Below, piece by piece: positions 38,627 to 47,753 of a DNA stretch of 64,000 nt. Within the stretch, counting starts at the first letter, position 1; each line of letters starts with the position of its first letter. A program made the translations under genes and the position numbers. The notes beneath the pieces were generated by a model. The model made no database searches. It saw only the letters and a list, made by a program, of their open reading frames with translations, and was not told the origin of the DNA. Source of the DNA: Ktedonobacter robiniae (GTDB lineage: Bacteria; Chloroflexota; Ktedonobacteria; Ktedonobacterales; Ktedonobacteraceae); assembly GCF_016587375.1 (NCBI RefSeq), contig NZ_BNJG01000001.1, positions 3,354,001 through 3,418,000 on the forward strand. The letters are read 5' to 3'.

Positions 38627-39273
38627 GGGCGAATATTGGCGGTAGAGAAGAACTCAGAGCGAAGTTCAGCGTTATGCTCGTACTCACCTCGCCACGCGGT
38701 AGTGCGAGTCAAGGCTGAGCTTTCACGGACGCCGCGCATGGCCATACAGAGGTGATTGGCCTCCAGGTAGACAGCGACTCCCTGGGGTTGTAAGATCGCT
38801 TCAAGTGAACTAGCGACCTGCTGGGTGATGCGCTCCTGGACGGAGAAGCGTTTGGCGAAGACGCGTACGAGGCGCGTCAATTTGGAGAGGCCAATGATGT
38901 GCTCGTCCGCGATATAGCCCACATATGCCTGGCCAAAGAAAGGAAATGCATGATGCTCACAGAGGGAGAAGAAGTGGATTGGTCCCTCAATAACCTGGCT
39001 TAAGTGGCTGTTGGTGCCGTTAGGATGCTCAGCTGGGAAGACTTTGATCAGTTTGGGATCACCATCATAGCCCTCGGTCGCGTCAAGCATGGCTTTAAGA
39101 AAACGTTTAGGCGTATCTTCTGTCCCTGGAGTCGAGACATTCATTCCCATCGCGTCGAATATTTCTGCCATATATCCTTCAAATGTGCGCATCTGCTCCA
39201 CCGAGATATGGCGTTGTTTAAGTTCTATTGCATCTTCAAATTCAAGATCATCCAGGTCTATATTTAGCGTCAT
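38623..39273 (-). CDS. folE: GTP cyclohydrolase I
   Basis: This 216-residue enzyme opens GTP and makes 7,8-dihydroneopterin triphosphate, the first step of tetrahydrofolate and biopterin synthesis. The zinc and catalytic block FFSLCEHHAFPFFG and the second Cys in HLCMAMRGV are intact, as are SKLTRLVRVFAKRFSVQER and the N-terminal EDTPKRF. It acts as a homodecamer in known cases. Start ATG 39273 follows AGAGGATTAG. It is the first gene of a two-gene operon with the reductase. No other folate gene is nearby. Confidence 0.95.
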   Translation of the reverse strand: MTLNIDLDDLEFEDAIELKQRHISVEQMRTFEGYMAEIFDAMGMNVSTPGTEDTPKRFLKAMLDATEGYDGDPKLIKVFPAEHPNGTNSHLSQVIEGPIHFFSLCEHHAFPFFGQAYVGYIADEHIIGLSKLTRLVRVFAKRFSVQERITQQVASSLEAILQPQGVAVYLEANHLCMAMRGVRESSALTRTTAWRGEYEHNAELRSEFFSTANIRP

Positions 39274-40963
39274 TCTAATCCTCTTTTCGCTCAGAGACGA
39301 GCCATTTCTTTTCCTACAGCCTCTAACGTTCTGACGGCCGATTTTATTCTCGCTTGCCTCCTCACCACGCCCCTCTTCTTTTTATCGACAAGTCAGAAAC
39401 GCTGTCTCAGTCTGTGCCAACCTGTGACAGTAGGCGCGAGCATAGCTTATTGCCAGGTGCGCGCTTTTGCACCTCTGTGGATTGTGTTGTACTTCACTGT
39501 ATTCTTGACGCTCCCTTGCCTGTGCATGGGTAGGAGATTCGGCGGCGTATTCCTCTCCCATGCCCTTTCTAGGGAACACTTCCAATTGCTCTGATTGGTA
39601 ACACTCTTGTATTATCTCATATCAAAACAAGAATAGAGCGCAGCGAGCCGAGGCAAAGGGGAGAGGAGCACTGGAAATCCTTGTCCAGGCAAGAAGCCAA
39701 AAGTAAAGGGCGCACTACAAATTCCTCTCTTACTGCCGATGTATTTTCCTAGACATCGAATGTGACAAGTTGCATTGGCTCATGTCAGGCATGATTGTGT
39801 ACTCCTATCGTTGTCACCATGGTGGAATGTCATCTTTGCCATTCTGCGTCATGCTTCTGGTGAAGCTTGTATGTATATTCATTCGTGTTTGTAGGCAAGG
39901 TTGTGTAACGAGCTCTTTTCTTATATCAAGGCGAGTTGACCATGCTTTTGCGGTAGGAAACGAGATGAAAGTTGTCAGATGTTGCCAGTTGGTAATTTGT
40001 GCCAGGCTTTCACCAGTTGGCGCAGAAGGTTGCGCGCCTAAGAAGGCATGATTCCTGAAACTGCCGCGCTCTAAGGCTTCTCTTCATGCCAGCGTAGCTT
40101 GCATGTGCCTCTAAGGTTCAGTGGTTATACCAGTAGTACTACTCGCTTGCTGATTACTGGACATCGTACGCTTGCTTCCGGTACATTTATAATGCTCAGG
40201 GGGGAGTATAGATGAGAAAGCGGTCTGCGATAGTACTTTCGGCCGTATGGCCTTCCCCGCTTACCAGGTTGCAGCGTGGATATGTGACCTTTCAGTCCTC
40301 AGGTTCGTCTAGAGTCGCATGTTTGATTTGTCTGTTTTCTTGTGCCTGGACCCATTTTATTTGTACAAAAGAGTAATCTGTGTCCTTTGCAGTAGGGAAT
40401 AAATTTAACCGTAGAAACGTATTATATATGTGGAGAGCATAATCAGGTACGTAAAAAGCCTGGTACTGTTTTGAGTAGGAGTGCTTTTCCTGCGCTCATA
40501 TTATGAATACCATGTGTTTTTCCTGTCATTGCACTCTGCTCTTGATAAGAGAAACCCTTGACAAGAGCTCCAAGCACTGGTAAAGTTCAATTAATAGATT
40601 TCTACATCTAATAATCGTTTCTTCAGGCTAACCGATATGAAGTGAGTTTTTCGCTTTGCCTGGCTAGTCTCCCTCTAGAATGATGTCGCGCTCCTCAAAG
40701 TTTATAGTGGCGCCGTATCCCTTAGCGTCTTATAGCTTTGGTAATGTAGACGACAATTTGTAATGGCAGTAATCCCTCTGCCCTAGTTTCATTCTAGACT
40801 TACTCTTTACAAATCTTCTGCATTGTTATACAATGCAGTCGACCTGTTTTCTTGTGTATATACCATCGGTAAATTTCACTGCATGCCCCTGTGCCCCAGG
40901 GTTATTTAATCCTGATGTGGGTAATGCAGGCATATCAAGTACAAAAGGAAGTGAGTAGTTTCC
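39274..40963. other. Long gene-poor region
   Basis: About 1.7 kb without a convincing gene. Open frames here have atypical codon use. A 54-codon frame at 40212-40376 has a good ribosome site (GGGGGGAG, 6 nt before ATG), but its product MRKRSAIVLSAVWPS.. has no recognisable character. A/T-rich tracts at 40600-40900 resemble promoter DNA for the HTH gene at 40964. I found no tRNA, no known riboswitch motif and no clear IS remains. A small RNA gene is possible. Confidence 0.5.
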
Positions 40964-41161
40964 ATGAGCAACAGTGAGCTTTTAACCGTTTCCGAGGTCG
41001 CCCGCATTCTCCGTGTCGATGACACCACCGTTCGTCGCTGGGTGAAACAGGGTGCGCTCGAGGCCGTCGTTCTGCCACACGTCAATGCTCGCCAGGCCTA
41101 TCGCATTAAACGTGAGACCCTGAATAAGGTTCTGGGTTCGAACGGTCAGATCATCGCCTAA
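40964..41161 (+). CDS. Small helix-turn-helix (excisionase/MerR-like) DNA-binding protein
   Basis: This 65-residue protein is almost wholly one winged-helix HTH: LLTVSEVARILRVDDTTVRR followed by WVKQGALEAVVLPHV and the wing YRIKRETLNKVLG. Such proteins bind DNA in excisionases, plasmid factors and small regulators. ATG 40964 follows AAGGAAG by about 16 nt. It stands alone after the 1.7-kb gene-poor region and before a bidirectional terminator. No integrase is adjacent, so a role as xis is not supported. Confidence 0.88.
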   Translation: MSNSELLTVSEVARILRVDDTTVRRWVKQGALEAVVLPHVNARQAYRIKRETLNKVLGSNGQIIA

Positions 41162-41266
41162 GCCTGTTCGCGCGTCATTCGCGGCCAATTGGCTTACACA
41201 CTTCCCTAGCTCTTCCAGATGCTTCTCTCGTCAATTAGTATCAGGGCCGGGGAAGCGTTTTTTTGG

Positions 41267-41330
41267 GGCCTCATACGAACAAAACGCGCCACGGCTGATC
41301 AGCCATGGCGCGTTTTGTTCGTATGAGGCC
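41267..41330. terminator. Bidirectional hairpin terminator (30-bp arms, one mismatch)
   Basis: Bases 41267-41296 pair with 41301-41330 with one mismatch and a 4-nt loop. T-rich sequence precedes it. It separates the converging HTH and htpG genes, so it probably ends both. Confidence 0.88.
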
Positions 41331-41339
41331 AATCTCCGT

Positions 41340-43226
41340 TTACAAGCTGGCGAGCAGGTTGTTTAAGCGATTGACGAAATCGATAGGATCTTCGAGGGCT
41401 TCGCCGCTGCTGAGCACTGATTGCTCAAAGAGCACGTTGGCCCAGTCGTTGAAGCGCTGTGTATCGCTCTCGCTCTTTATGCGGTTAATAATGGGATGCT
41501 GGGGGTTGATCTCCAGAATCTGTTTGTCATGGGGCACCTTCTGTCCCGTTGCCTCCAGCAGGCGTTTCAAGCTTGGATCAATTCCATACTGGTCAATAAC
41601 CAGGCAGGCGGGCGAACTGGTCAGGCGCTGGGTAATGCGTACATCTTTGACTTTCTCTTGCAGGGTCTGTTTCAGGCGCTCCACCAGGTCTCTGGCCTCG
41701 TCGGCTGTTTTCTGCTGCTCTTCTTTCTCCTGCTCGTCGGTGAACTTGTCCAGGTCGATCTCACCCTTTGAGACGGACTGCAACTTTTTGCCTTCAAACT
41801 CGGAGAGTTCGCTGCCCAGGAAGTGATCCAGGGGATCGGAGAGCAAGAGGACCTCGATGCCTTTCTTCTTAAAGATCTCCAGCAGAGGACTGTTTTTCGC
41901 CGCGGCATGGCTCTCGGCAACCAGGTAGTAGATGCTATCCTGCCCATCCTTCATCCTGCTGACATAGGCCTCCAGCGACACATCCTGGGTCTCACTCTCC
42001 GCGAGGGTGCTGGAGAAGCGTTGAAGTTTGGCGAGGGTGTCGCGGTTGGCCCGATCTTCAAGCAGGCCCTCTTTCATGACACGCCCAAACTCGCTCCAGA
42101 AGTTGGCATACTTCTCCGGCTCATTTTTAGCCATATCCGTAAGCAGGCTCAGCACCTTCTTGGTCGCGTTTGAGCGGATCTGGTCAATCTGGCGGTTCTG
42201 TTGCAAGATCTCACGCGAGACATTTAGGGGCAGGTCATTTGAGTCTATCACGCCACGGATGAAACGCAGATAGCGCGGCATGAGTTTTTCGGCATCATCC
42301 ATGATGAAGACGCGCCGAACGTAGAGTTTGACGCCGTGATGAAATTCGCGTGTATACAGGTCAAAGGGGGCGTGTGCCGGAATATAGAGCAGGAGCGTAT
42401 ACTCCTGAGTGCCCTCCATTTTGCTGTGCAGGTAGGCCAGGGGATCGCCAAAATCGTGGGCGACATGCTGATAGAACTCGTTGTATTCCTGCTCGGTGAT
42501 CTCGTTTCTGGGGCGTGTCCAGAGCGCGGAAGCGCGGTTGACGACTTCTTCCTCTGGCTCCTTTCCCTCTTCCTGCTCCTCTTTCTGCATGATAATAGGG
42601 AGCATGATGTGGTCGGAGTATTTGCGGATGATCTCACGTAGGCGGAAGCCACTCAGAAATTCATCTTCGCCCTCGCGTAGGTGTAGTGTGACCTCTGTGC
42701 CGCGCGTGTCCTTCTCGACGTTCTCAATTGTGTACTCGCCCTGCCCCTCGGACTGCCAACGAACACCTTCATCGACTGTCGCCCCCGCTCTGCGGGTTGT
42801 GAGGGTAATATTGTCGGCTACCACAAAGGCCGAATAGAAGCCAACGCCGAACTGACCGATCAGGTTGGCGTCTTTCTGCTTATCTCCCGTCAGCGATTTG
42901 AAGAACTCACGCGTTCCTGATTTGGCAATCGTCCCGATATGCTCAATGACTTCCTGCCGATTCATACCAATGCCATTATCGCTGACTGTGATGGTACGAG
43001 CCTCTTTATCGTAGTCAACACGGATCTTAAATTCAGCATCGCGTTCGTAGAGCGAAGGATCGGAGAGTGCATCAAAGCGTAACCGATCAATAGCATCCGA
43101 GGCGTTTGAGATTAATTCGCGTAAAAATATCTCTTTATGGCTATAGAGCGAATGGATCATGAGATCCAACAATTGCTTGACTTCGGCCTGAAAACCGAGC
43201 TGCTCCTTGTGAGTCTCTACTGTCAT
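41340..43226 (-). CDS. htpG: Chaperone protein HtpG (Hsp90)
   Basis: This 628-residue cytosolic ATP-dependent chaperone has the GHKL ATPase motifs: [40 protein letters not shown] and GTEVTLHL. The middle domain contains the catalytic Arg region ([17 protein letters not shown]) and the C-terminal dimerisation part is present, so it is full length. It has a charged linker [13 protein letters not shown]. No CIRCE element (TTAGCACTC inverted repeat) was seen upstream. It is a single gene, divergent from the receiver/kinase gene. Confidence 0.97.
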   Translation of the reverse strand: MTVETHKEQLGFQAEVKQLLDLMIHSLYSHKEIFLRELISNASDAIDRLRFDALSDPSLYERDAEFKIRVDYDKEARTITVSDNGIGMNRQEVIEHIGTIAKSGTREFFKSLTGDKQKDANLIGQFGVGFYSAFVVADNITLTTRRAGATVDEGVRWQSEGQGEYTIENVEKDTRGTEVTLHLREGEDEFLSGFRLREIIRKYSDHIMLPIIMQKEEQEEGKEPEEEVVNRASALWTRPRNEITEQEYNEFYQHVAHDFGDPLAYLHSKMEGTQEYTLLLYIPAHAPFDLYTREFHHGVKLYVRRVFIMDDAEKLMPRYLRFIRGVIDSNDLPLNVSREILQQNRQIDQIRSNATKKVLSLLTDMAKNEPEKYANFWSEFGRVMKEGLLEDRANRDTLAKLQRFSSTLAESETQDVSLEAYVSRMKDGQDSIYYLVAESHAAAKNSPLLEIFKKKGIEVLLLSDPLDHFLGSELSEFEGKKLQSVSKGEIDLDKFTDEQEKEEQQKTADEARDLVERLKQTLQEKVKDVRITQRLTSSPACLVIDQYGIDPSLKRLLEATGQKVPHDKQILEINPQHPIINRIKSESDTQRFNDWANVLFEQSVLSSGEALEDPIDFVNRLNNLLASL

Positions 43227-43644
43227 GAATAATTCCTTCCATCATCTGTATGTGGCGTGAGATACGTGGTTGGCCTTCTCTCCTATGAGGTGTGCATTCT
43301 ACACGTTTATATAGCATAGGAACTATTAGAAAACCATAAGAAAACTATTAGATTTCTGTTGGAGTCTATAATTGCTTGTTTTTGTGAGAGCAGATGTATG
43401 AGCAGCGCGGCTCCAGAAGCGGCCTGCGCACCCTTTGGTATACGGCATAAAAAAAAGGGTCACTTGCTTACTCTTCTCCCTATTAAGTTTGTTATCCTCT
43501 TCAAGAGAAAATTATCCAAATGCATTAATGCATGCTTTCTTATCTGTTGTGCATAGTGTTCGTATACTATGTGTCCTATTCTGTCACTTATTAGCCATGT
43601 TCATACGTATCTTTAACAGAGAGCACAAAAATGGGAGCACCTGG
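43227..43644. other. Divergent promoter region between htpG and a receiver/kinase gene
   Basis: A/T-rich region of 418 bp. It has no convincing gene: an open frame reaching back to 43435 continues the kinase frame but lacks a ribosome site and domain character. Promoters of both divergent genes must lie here, but no clear consensus was identified. Confidence 0.5.
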
Positions 43645-45183
43645 ATGCCGAAACAGCAACCATCATCAACGTCACAATCACAGACATTTCCGCAGGGAAC
43701 GCTTGTCTATAATAGTAGCTCAAACTGCCTGGAACTCGATGGCCAGGAATTAAAGCGCGGGGAGAGTATCGAGATCCGTGTCTTTAGTTCCTGGATTCCG
43801 GGTCAGATCGCGATGGACGCTGGCGGTTGGTACCTCTTTACCCTCGACCATGTTGGTATTCGCCTTCATACCGGCTTGCCTGCTCGCTATAGTATTACGC
43901 AGCAGGCACAATTCGCAACGCTGATGCCCTCTTCGTTTGCGCCCCCACCCTATGTGCTCATCGTCGACGACGACAAGGCATTGCTCAATGCCTTGCCCCA
44001 TACCGTCTCGTTGCGTATTCCAGGCATTCATGTTGAGACAGCCAGTACGGCTGAGCATGCGCTGCAACGTATTGAGGCACAGCGCTTTGATGCTATAGTC
44101 AGCGATATTAAGATGCCTGTGATGGATGGCCTGGCATTGCTAGCCAGGGTCCAGGAGTTGCAGCCAGAGACGCCTACCCTGCTTATCACAGGCCATGGTG
44201 AGCATGATCTGGCTGTGCGTGCACTGCGTGGCGGCGCCTACGACTACATCCAGAAACCAATTGACCGCGATGCCTTTATTGCGGCACTGCTACGTGCCAT
44301 CCAGTCCTGCCAGCTGCGACGCCGGGTGGAGGAGCAGCAGCTCGCGCTGGAAATTCATGCTCGCTCGCTTGAGATCCAGGTGCAGCAACGCACAAATGAG
44401 CTCTTCGAGGCCAATGCGACCAAGGATAAGGTCATTAGTCTGGTTTCGCATGATCTCAAGCTACCTGTGGCGCGCCTCAAAGAGATGACTCAGTTGATCA
44501 GGCGCAAACTCGATCATGCAGATGTGGCTGAACTGGTGAGTCGTGGCTTCGCTGACATTGAAGCCTCGCTGGGGCGCACTGAGGAACTGGTGCAGGAGCT
44601 CTTAAATACATCACGCATCGATGCGGGACAGTTTATTCTGCATTGTCAGCGCGCCAATCTGGTCGATCTCTGTGCCACCTGCCTTGAGGTTCATGCAGGT
44701 CAGCAGGGGTTGCAACTGACCTGTGACTTCCTCGGTTTACCACTGGAGGCTGATGTTGATGACGTGCAAATTTCCCAGGTGTTGCGTAATCTGCTCCTGA
44801 CGGCTCATGTCCAGGCGACCTGGAGTGATCCTGTGACGCTAACGGTTCAGCAGGCAGGCCACGAGGCGATTATTACCATTCGTAACCTTGATGCTCAGAC
44901 GCGCGCGGGTATGGATATGTATGTCTCGCGCAATATCCTGGAGCGCCATGGCGGTCATCTGGAGGTGCAAAACTTTCCTGGTGATCGTTGTACCTATTTT
45001 GTGATTCTTCCGCTCTCTCAAGAAGCCTCTCCCTCGCAGGCTGATACTCTGACCCTCTTACCGCGCACACATGCTGTCTGGTCAATTCAGCCGCCTGGAG
45101 CCATGCTTGGCTCTGCGTCTGAGGATGACGATGAAGAAGATGTAGCCTTGCTCCTGGATGGCTATGACATGGACGGGCTTTAG
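43645..45183 (+). CDS. Receiver/histidine-kinase protein with degenerate ATPase domain
   Basis: This 512-residue protein starts at ATG 43645 (GGGAG 7 nt before). Residues about 1-105 are unrecognised and beta-rich. A receiver at about 108-230 has DDD in LIVDDDKA, Asp in IVSDIKMPVMDG, TGH and QKPID. A coiled coil of about 40 residues leads to a HisKA domain with H in SLVSHDLKLPVARLKEM. The ATPase domain is worn: the N box reads VLRNLLLTAHVQ, the G1 motif DxGxG is replaced by RNLDAQT, and the glycine-rich G2 loop is lost, although the end FVILPLS is kept. It may act as a phosphotransfer or signal scaffold rather than a kinase. The C-terminal tail is acidic. Confidence 0.85.
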   Translation: MPKQQPSSTSQSQTFPQGTLVYNSSSNCLELDGQELKRGESIEIRVFSSWIPGQIAMDAGGWYLFTLDHVGIRLHTGLPARYSITQQAQFATLMPSSFAPPPYVLIVDDDKALLNALPHTVSLRIPGIHVETASTAEHALQRIEAQRFDAIVSDIKMPVMDGLALLARVQELQPETPTLLITGHGEHDLAVRALRGGAYDYIQKPIDRDAFIAALLRAIQSCQLRRRVEEQQLALEIHARSLEIQVQQRTNELFEANATKDKVISLVSHDLKLPVARLKEMTQLIRRKLDHADVAELVSRGFADIEASLGRTEELVQELLNTSRIDAGQFILHCQRANLVDLCATCLEVHAGQQGLQLTCDFLGLPLEADVDDVQISQVLRNLLLTAHVQATWSDPVTLTVQQAGHEAIITIRNLDAQTRAGMDMYVSRNILERHGGHLEVQNFPGDRCTYFVILPLSQEASPSQADTLTLLPRTHAVWSIQPPGAMLGSASEDDDEEDVALLLDGYDMDGL

Positions 45184-45342
45184 CCCGCCGCAAGCTGCGC
45201 CGTTTCAACGGCGGCAGTGAGGCGTATCCCGGCTTTAGCCCTTGCATAGCATAATATAGAACATACGTTTGACAACTCCAACGTATTGTCGTATACTCTA
45301 AAAGAGACGCAATATATTTTTTTGAGAGAAAAAGCACTAAAA

Positions 45343-46878
45343 ATGGCAAAAGCCATGAAAACAATCAGACACGCGTTGCAGTATCCGCCACAGGCAGCCC
45401 ACTCCTTCGCGGAGAATCAGGCGCTCTACAATCGTGTCGTGGCCTTCTACTTTGAGGTCATCCAGGCCCATGAGGGCATCCTCTCTCTCAAGAGCAAGGA
45501 GGCTCTCACCGCCCTGGAGAAACTCACCCATGCGACGGAGAAGAGCCCCCATCCCATTCTGCCACTTTCCGACATCGCCCCAGATATCCCCGCGATGTTC
45601 CGCCGCGCCGCCATCAATGCGGCCCTTGGCTCTGCTCGCGCCTTTTTCTCCTCGCTCAAACAGTGGCGAGCACGCAAAGAGAAGCACGAGGCCAAACCAT
45701 GCAAAAAGGGCAAGAAGAAGCAGCCATTCAGGGAGCGGCCACCGGTCCCGCCGCGCATCTGGAACAAGTCGGCCTCCTTCTACGCGGGCTTGTGGAAAGA
45801 ACGAGCTACGCACTCCATCATGCTCAGAGTGTGGACCGGCTCGTGCTGGTCCTGGCTCAAAGTTGGTGCGCTTTCTCGCGATATTCCCGAGGGGTACGCA
45901 ATCGGGAGCCCGCAACTGGTTCGCAAGGGCAACCGCTGGTGGTTGCATACTCCCATCGAGAAAACGTTGGAGGCCCCTGCCAAAGTTGTTGAACAGATAG
46001 CATCCAAAGAGACACGTCTCTGCGCGGTCGATGTGAACCTCGACCAGCATCTCGCCGTGTGTACCGTCCAGACCGTCGAAGGCACCATCCTGGCCACTTC
46101 CTTCATTGGAAATGGCACAGCGGTATCGGGCTTTAGGAAGCGACTGCTCGGACGGATTGCACGCAACCGATCTCAGACTGGCATCATTGCCCAAGGGGAA
46201 CAGGACAATGCTGATTTGTGGCGCAAGATCAGGCACGTCGATGAGCACATCGCGCACCAGGTGAGCGCCCGCATTGTCCAGTTCGCTATCGAGCAGCAAG
46301 CAAGCATCCTGGTCTTCGAGCATCTCGGCACCCTGCGCCCGGAAAAAGGGAGGTATTCGCGCCGCAGCAACAAGAAACGCGCCTACTGGATGAAAGGGCG
46401 CATCTTCAAGTACGCGAAGTACAAGGCGTGGAATGCAGGTGGTCTCATCACGTGCCGCGTCAATCCGCGCAATACGAGCCGGCAATGCCATCGCTGTCAC
46501 GCGCCCGTCATTCGCTACAATGAGGGCGAGCCGCTTGAGGGATACACGCCCGGCGCGGCGCTTTGCCTGTGCCCACAATGCCAGATGCGCGACCATGCCG
46601 ACCGCAATGCCAGTCTGAGAATCGGGCAGCGCTTGATCGAGCGCTCCCAAGAACCATTGAAGGAAAAGCCTCATGCTCATTCGCGACGTGCGATGAGGGG
46701 GTCGAAAGACCCAGGTGTTGGGATCTCCCAGGATGCCGAACGCGAAGGGCAACCATCTCTTGCTCAAGCCAGGCAAGGGGATCACGCCAACGGGCCTGGC
46801 ACCGCCCAGGGGGGATTGCGCCGGATGGGTGCGCGCCCCTCAGATATGGCTACCACACTACGCCTCCATTTTGAGTAG
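45343..46878 (+). CDS. tnpB: TnpB-family RNA-guided nuclease (IS200/IS605 OrfB), large form
   Basis: This 511-residue protein belongs to the TnpB family, ancestors of Cas12. The RuvC residues are all seen: Asp230 (CAVDVN), Glu326 (LVFEHLG) and Asp420 (DHADRNAS). A zinc ribbon lies between (CHRCHAP, CPQC), with the usual NPRNTSRQC ahead. TnpB proteins cut DNA next to the empty element site with an RNA from the 3' end of their gene. The last about 80 residues after RuvC-III have no domain and overlap the predicted guide-RNA scaffold. ATG 45343 was chosen, since the frame to 45286 adds an atypical segment. No tnpA is present, so transposition would need help in trans. Confidence 0.9.
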   Translation: MAKAMKTIRHALQYPPQAAHSFAENQALYNRVVAFYFEVIQAHEGILSLKSKEALTALEKLTHATEKSPHPILPLSDIAPDIPAMFRRAAINAALGSARAFFSSLKQWRARKEKHEAKPCKKGKKKQPFRERPPVPPRIWNKSASFYAGLWKERATHSIMLRVWTGSCWSWLKVGALSRDIPEGYAIGSPQLVRKGNRWWLHTPIEKTLEAPAKVVEQIASKETRLCAVDVNLDQHLAVCTVQTVEGTILATSFIGNGTAVSGFRKRLLGRIARNRSQTGIIAQGEQDNADLWRKIRHVDEHIAHQVSARIVQFAIEQQASILVFEHLGTLRPEKGRYSRRSNKKRAYWMKGRIFKYAKYKAWNAGGLITCRVNPRNTSRQCHRCHAPVIRYNEGEPLEGYTPGAALCLCPQCQMRDHADRNASLRIGQRLIERSQEPLKEKPHAHSRRAMRGSKDPGVGISQDAEREGQPSLAQARQGDHANGPGTAQGGLRRMGARPSDMATTLRLHFE

Positions 46879-46957
46879 TCCCTAGGGGACATATCTCACG
46901 CAGGCGCTTATGGAGCCGTGTCAGAAGCTGCTGGGCTTTAGCCCATGCGGAGTGTCA
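46640..46957 (+). ncRNA. Predicted TnpB guide RNA (omega/reRNA) scaffold at the right end
   Basis: Known TnpB systems transcribe a guide RNA from the 3' part of the gene through the right end, with the guide just outside. Here the hairpin TGGGCTTTAGCCCA at 46932-46945 followed by GCGGAGTGTCAC resembles the right-end hairpin and terminal bases of IS605 elements. GTCCC/GGGAC at 46879-46891 is a second stem. The guide would begin near 46958. The start of the RNA is a guess. Confidence 0.4.
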
Positions 46958-47363
46958 CTACTCGCATATTCCCGCTTCAACGGAAGATGTTTCGGGATAG
47001 TCGTATCTTCTCTTCTACTCCCGAAACGGTCTATGCCTACCTACACCTCTTTTTCCTCTTGAGTTTTAAGGCTAAATATGGTACCTTCTGTATAATACAG
47101 CGCGTGGCGCTCAGGGCATTGCATCATCTCCATGCCTGAGTACTGAAGGGCGTTTGTACTTGTGACAATGATGTTCACACAGTTTTACCATGGAGGTACG
47201 CTTTGAGCCTGGCTGGCTGCTCACCACTCTCCCTGATGAGGCTTGGCGCATACATTTCGTGTTTGCCTGATCTCGCCTGTTCTTCTCTCCTCGCAATTTG
47301 GTTTCCCTCCCTGGCAGGTGTTTCACTTAGTGCGTCTGTTGTTTCTGGCTGGAGGTTTTTGCT
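46879..47363. other. Right end of the TnpB element and promoter region of the symporter operon
   Basis: The first about 80 bp are the element end. The rest holds no convincing gene and leads to GGAGG at 47352, the ribosome site of the DUF485 gene. An open frame at 47203-47565 overlaps the real gene in another frame and is not a gene. Confidence 0.5.
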
Positions 47364-47753
47364 ATGGCTGATGCCATTTCCCCTCAAGATGAGGGGCACT
47401 CCGTCCCCGCTCCCAACTCTGACACGGTTGCGGATCAGCACACGTCTGCACATGATTGGCAGGCAATCGAGCGTGATGCCGATTTCCGTGAACTCGTACG
47501 CACCAAGCGCAATCTTATCATTCCTGCGACCATTTTCTTCCTGCTCTACTACTTCGTCTTCCTGATCGTGGTTGGTTACCTGCCCGATGTGGCGAATGCC
47601 AGCGTCATCGGCAATATTAATGTCGCCTACCTGTTCGCGCTCTCCCAGTTCTTTATGACCTGGATCTTGATGGGTATCTATGTCTGGCGTGCCGGTACGT
47701 TTGATGCGTTGGTACAGCGCATTGTAGCGCGTGTGAGAGGGAACAACGAATGA
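47364..47753 (+). CDS. DUF485 family membrane protein
   Basis: This 129-residue protein has a soluble N-terminus of about 45 residues and two membrane helices (IIPATIFFLLYYFVFLIVVG and INVAYLFALSQFFMTWILMG), the usual YjcH/DUF485 form. These proteins are encoded next to acetate/cation symporters and are assumed to help their assembly or function. That is the case here: its stop overlaps the symporter start by 4 bp (ATGA). GGAGG lies 8 nt before ATG 47364. The function itself has not been shown for this family member. Confidence 0.92.
   Translation: MADAISPQDEGHSVPAPNSDTVADQHTSAHDWQAIERDADFRELVRTKRNLIIPATIFFLLYYFVFLIVVGYLPDVANASVIGNINVAYLFALSQFFMTWILMGIYVWRAGTFDALVQRIVARVRGNNE

Noticed and set aside
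39274..40963. Search for tRNA, CRISPR or known riboswitch motifs
   Set aside because: No TTCRA-arm with matching acceptor stem, no regular repeat-spacer pattern and no recognised riboswitch core was found here or in other gaps.
40964..41161. The small HTH gene as an excisionase of an integrated element
   Set aside because: No integrase, attachment repeats or phage genes are nearby, so only a DNA-binding role is supported.
45337..46785. A 482-codon minus-strand frame opposite tnpB
   Set aside because: The + strand has full TnpB motifs. The mirror frame shows no protein family.
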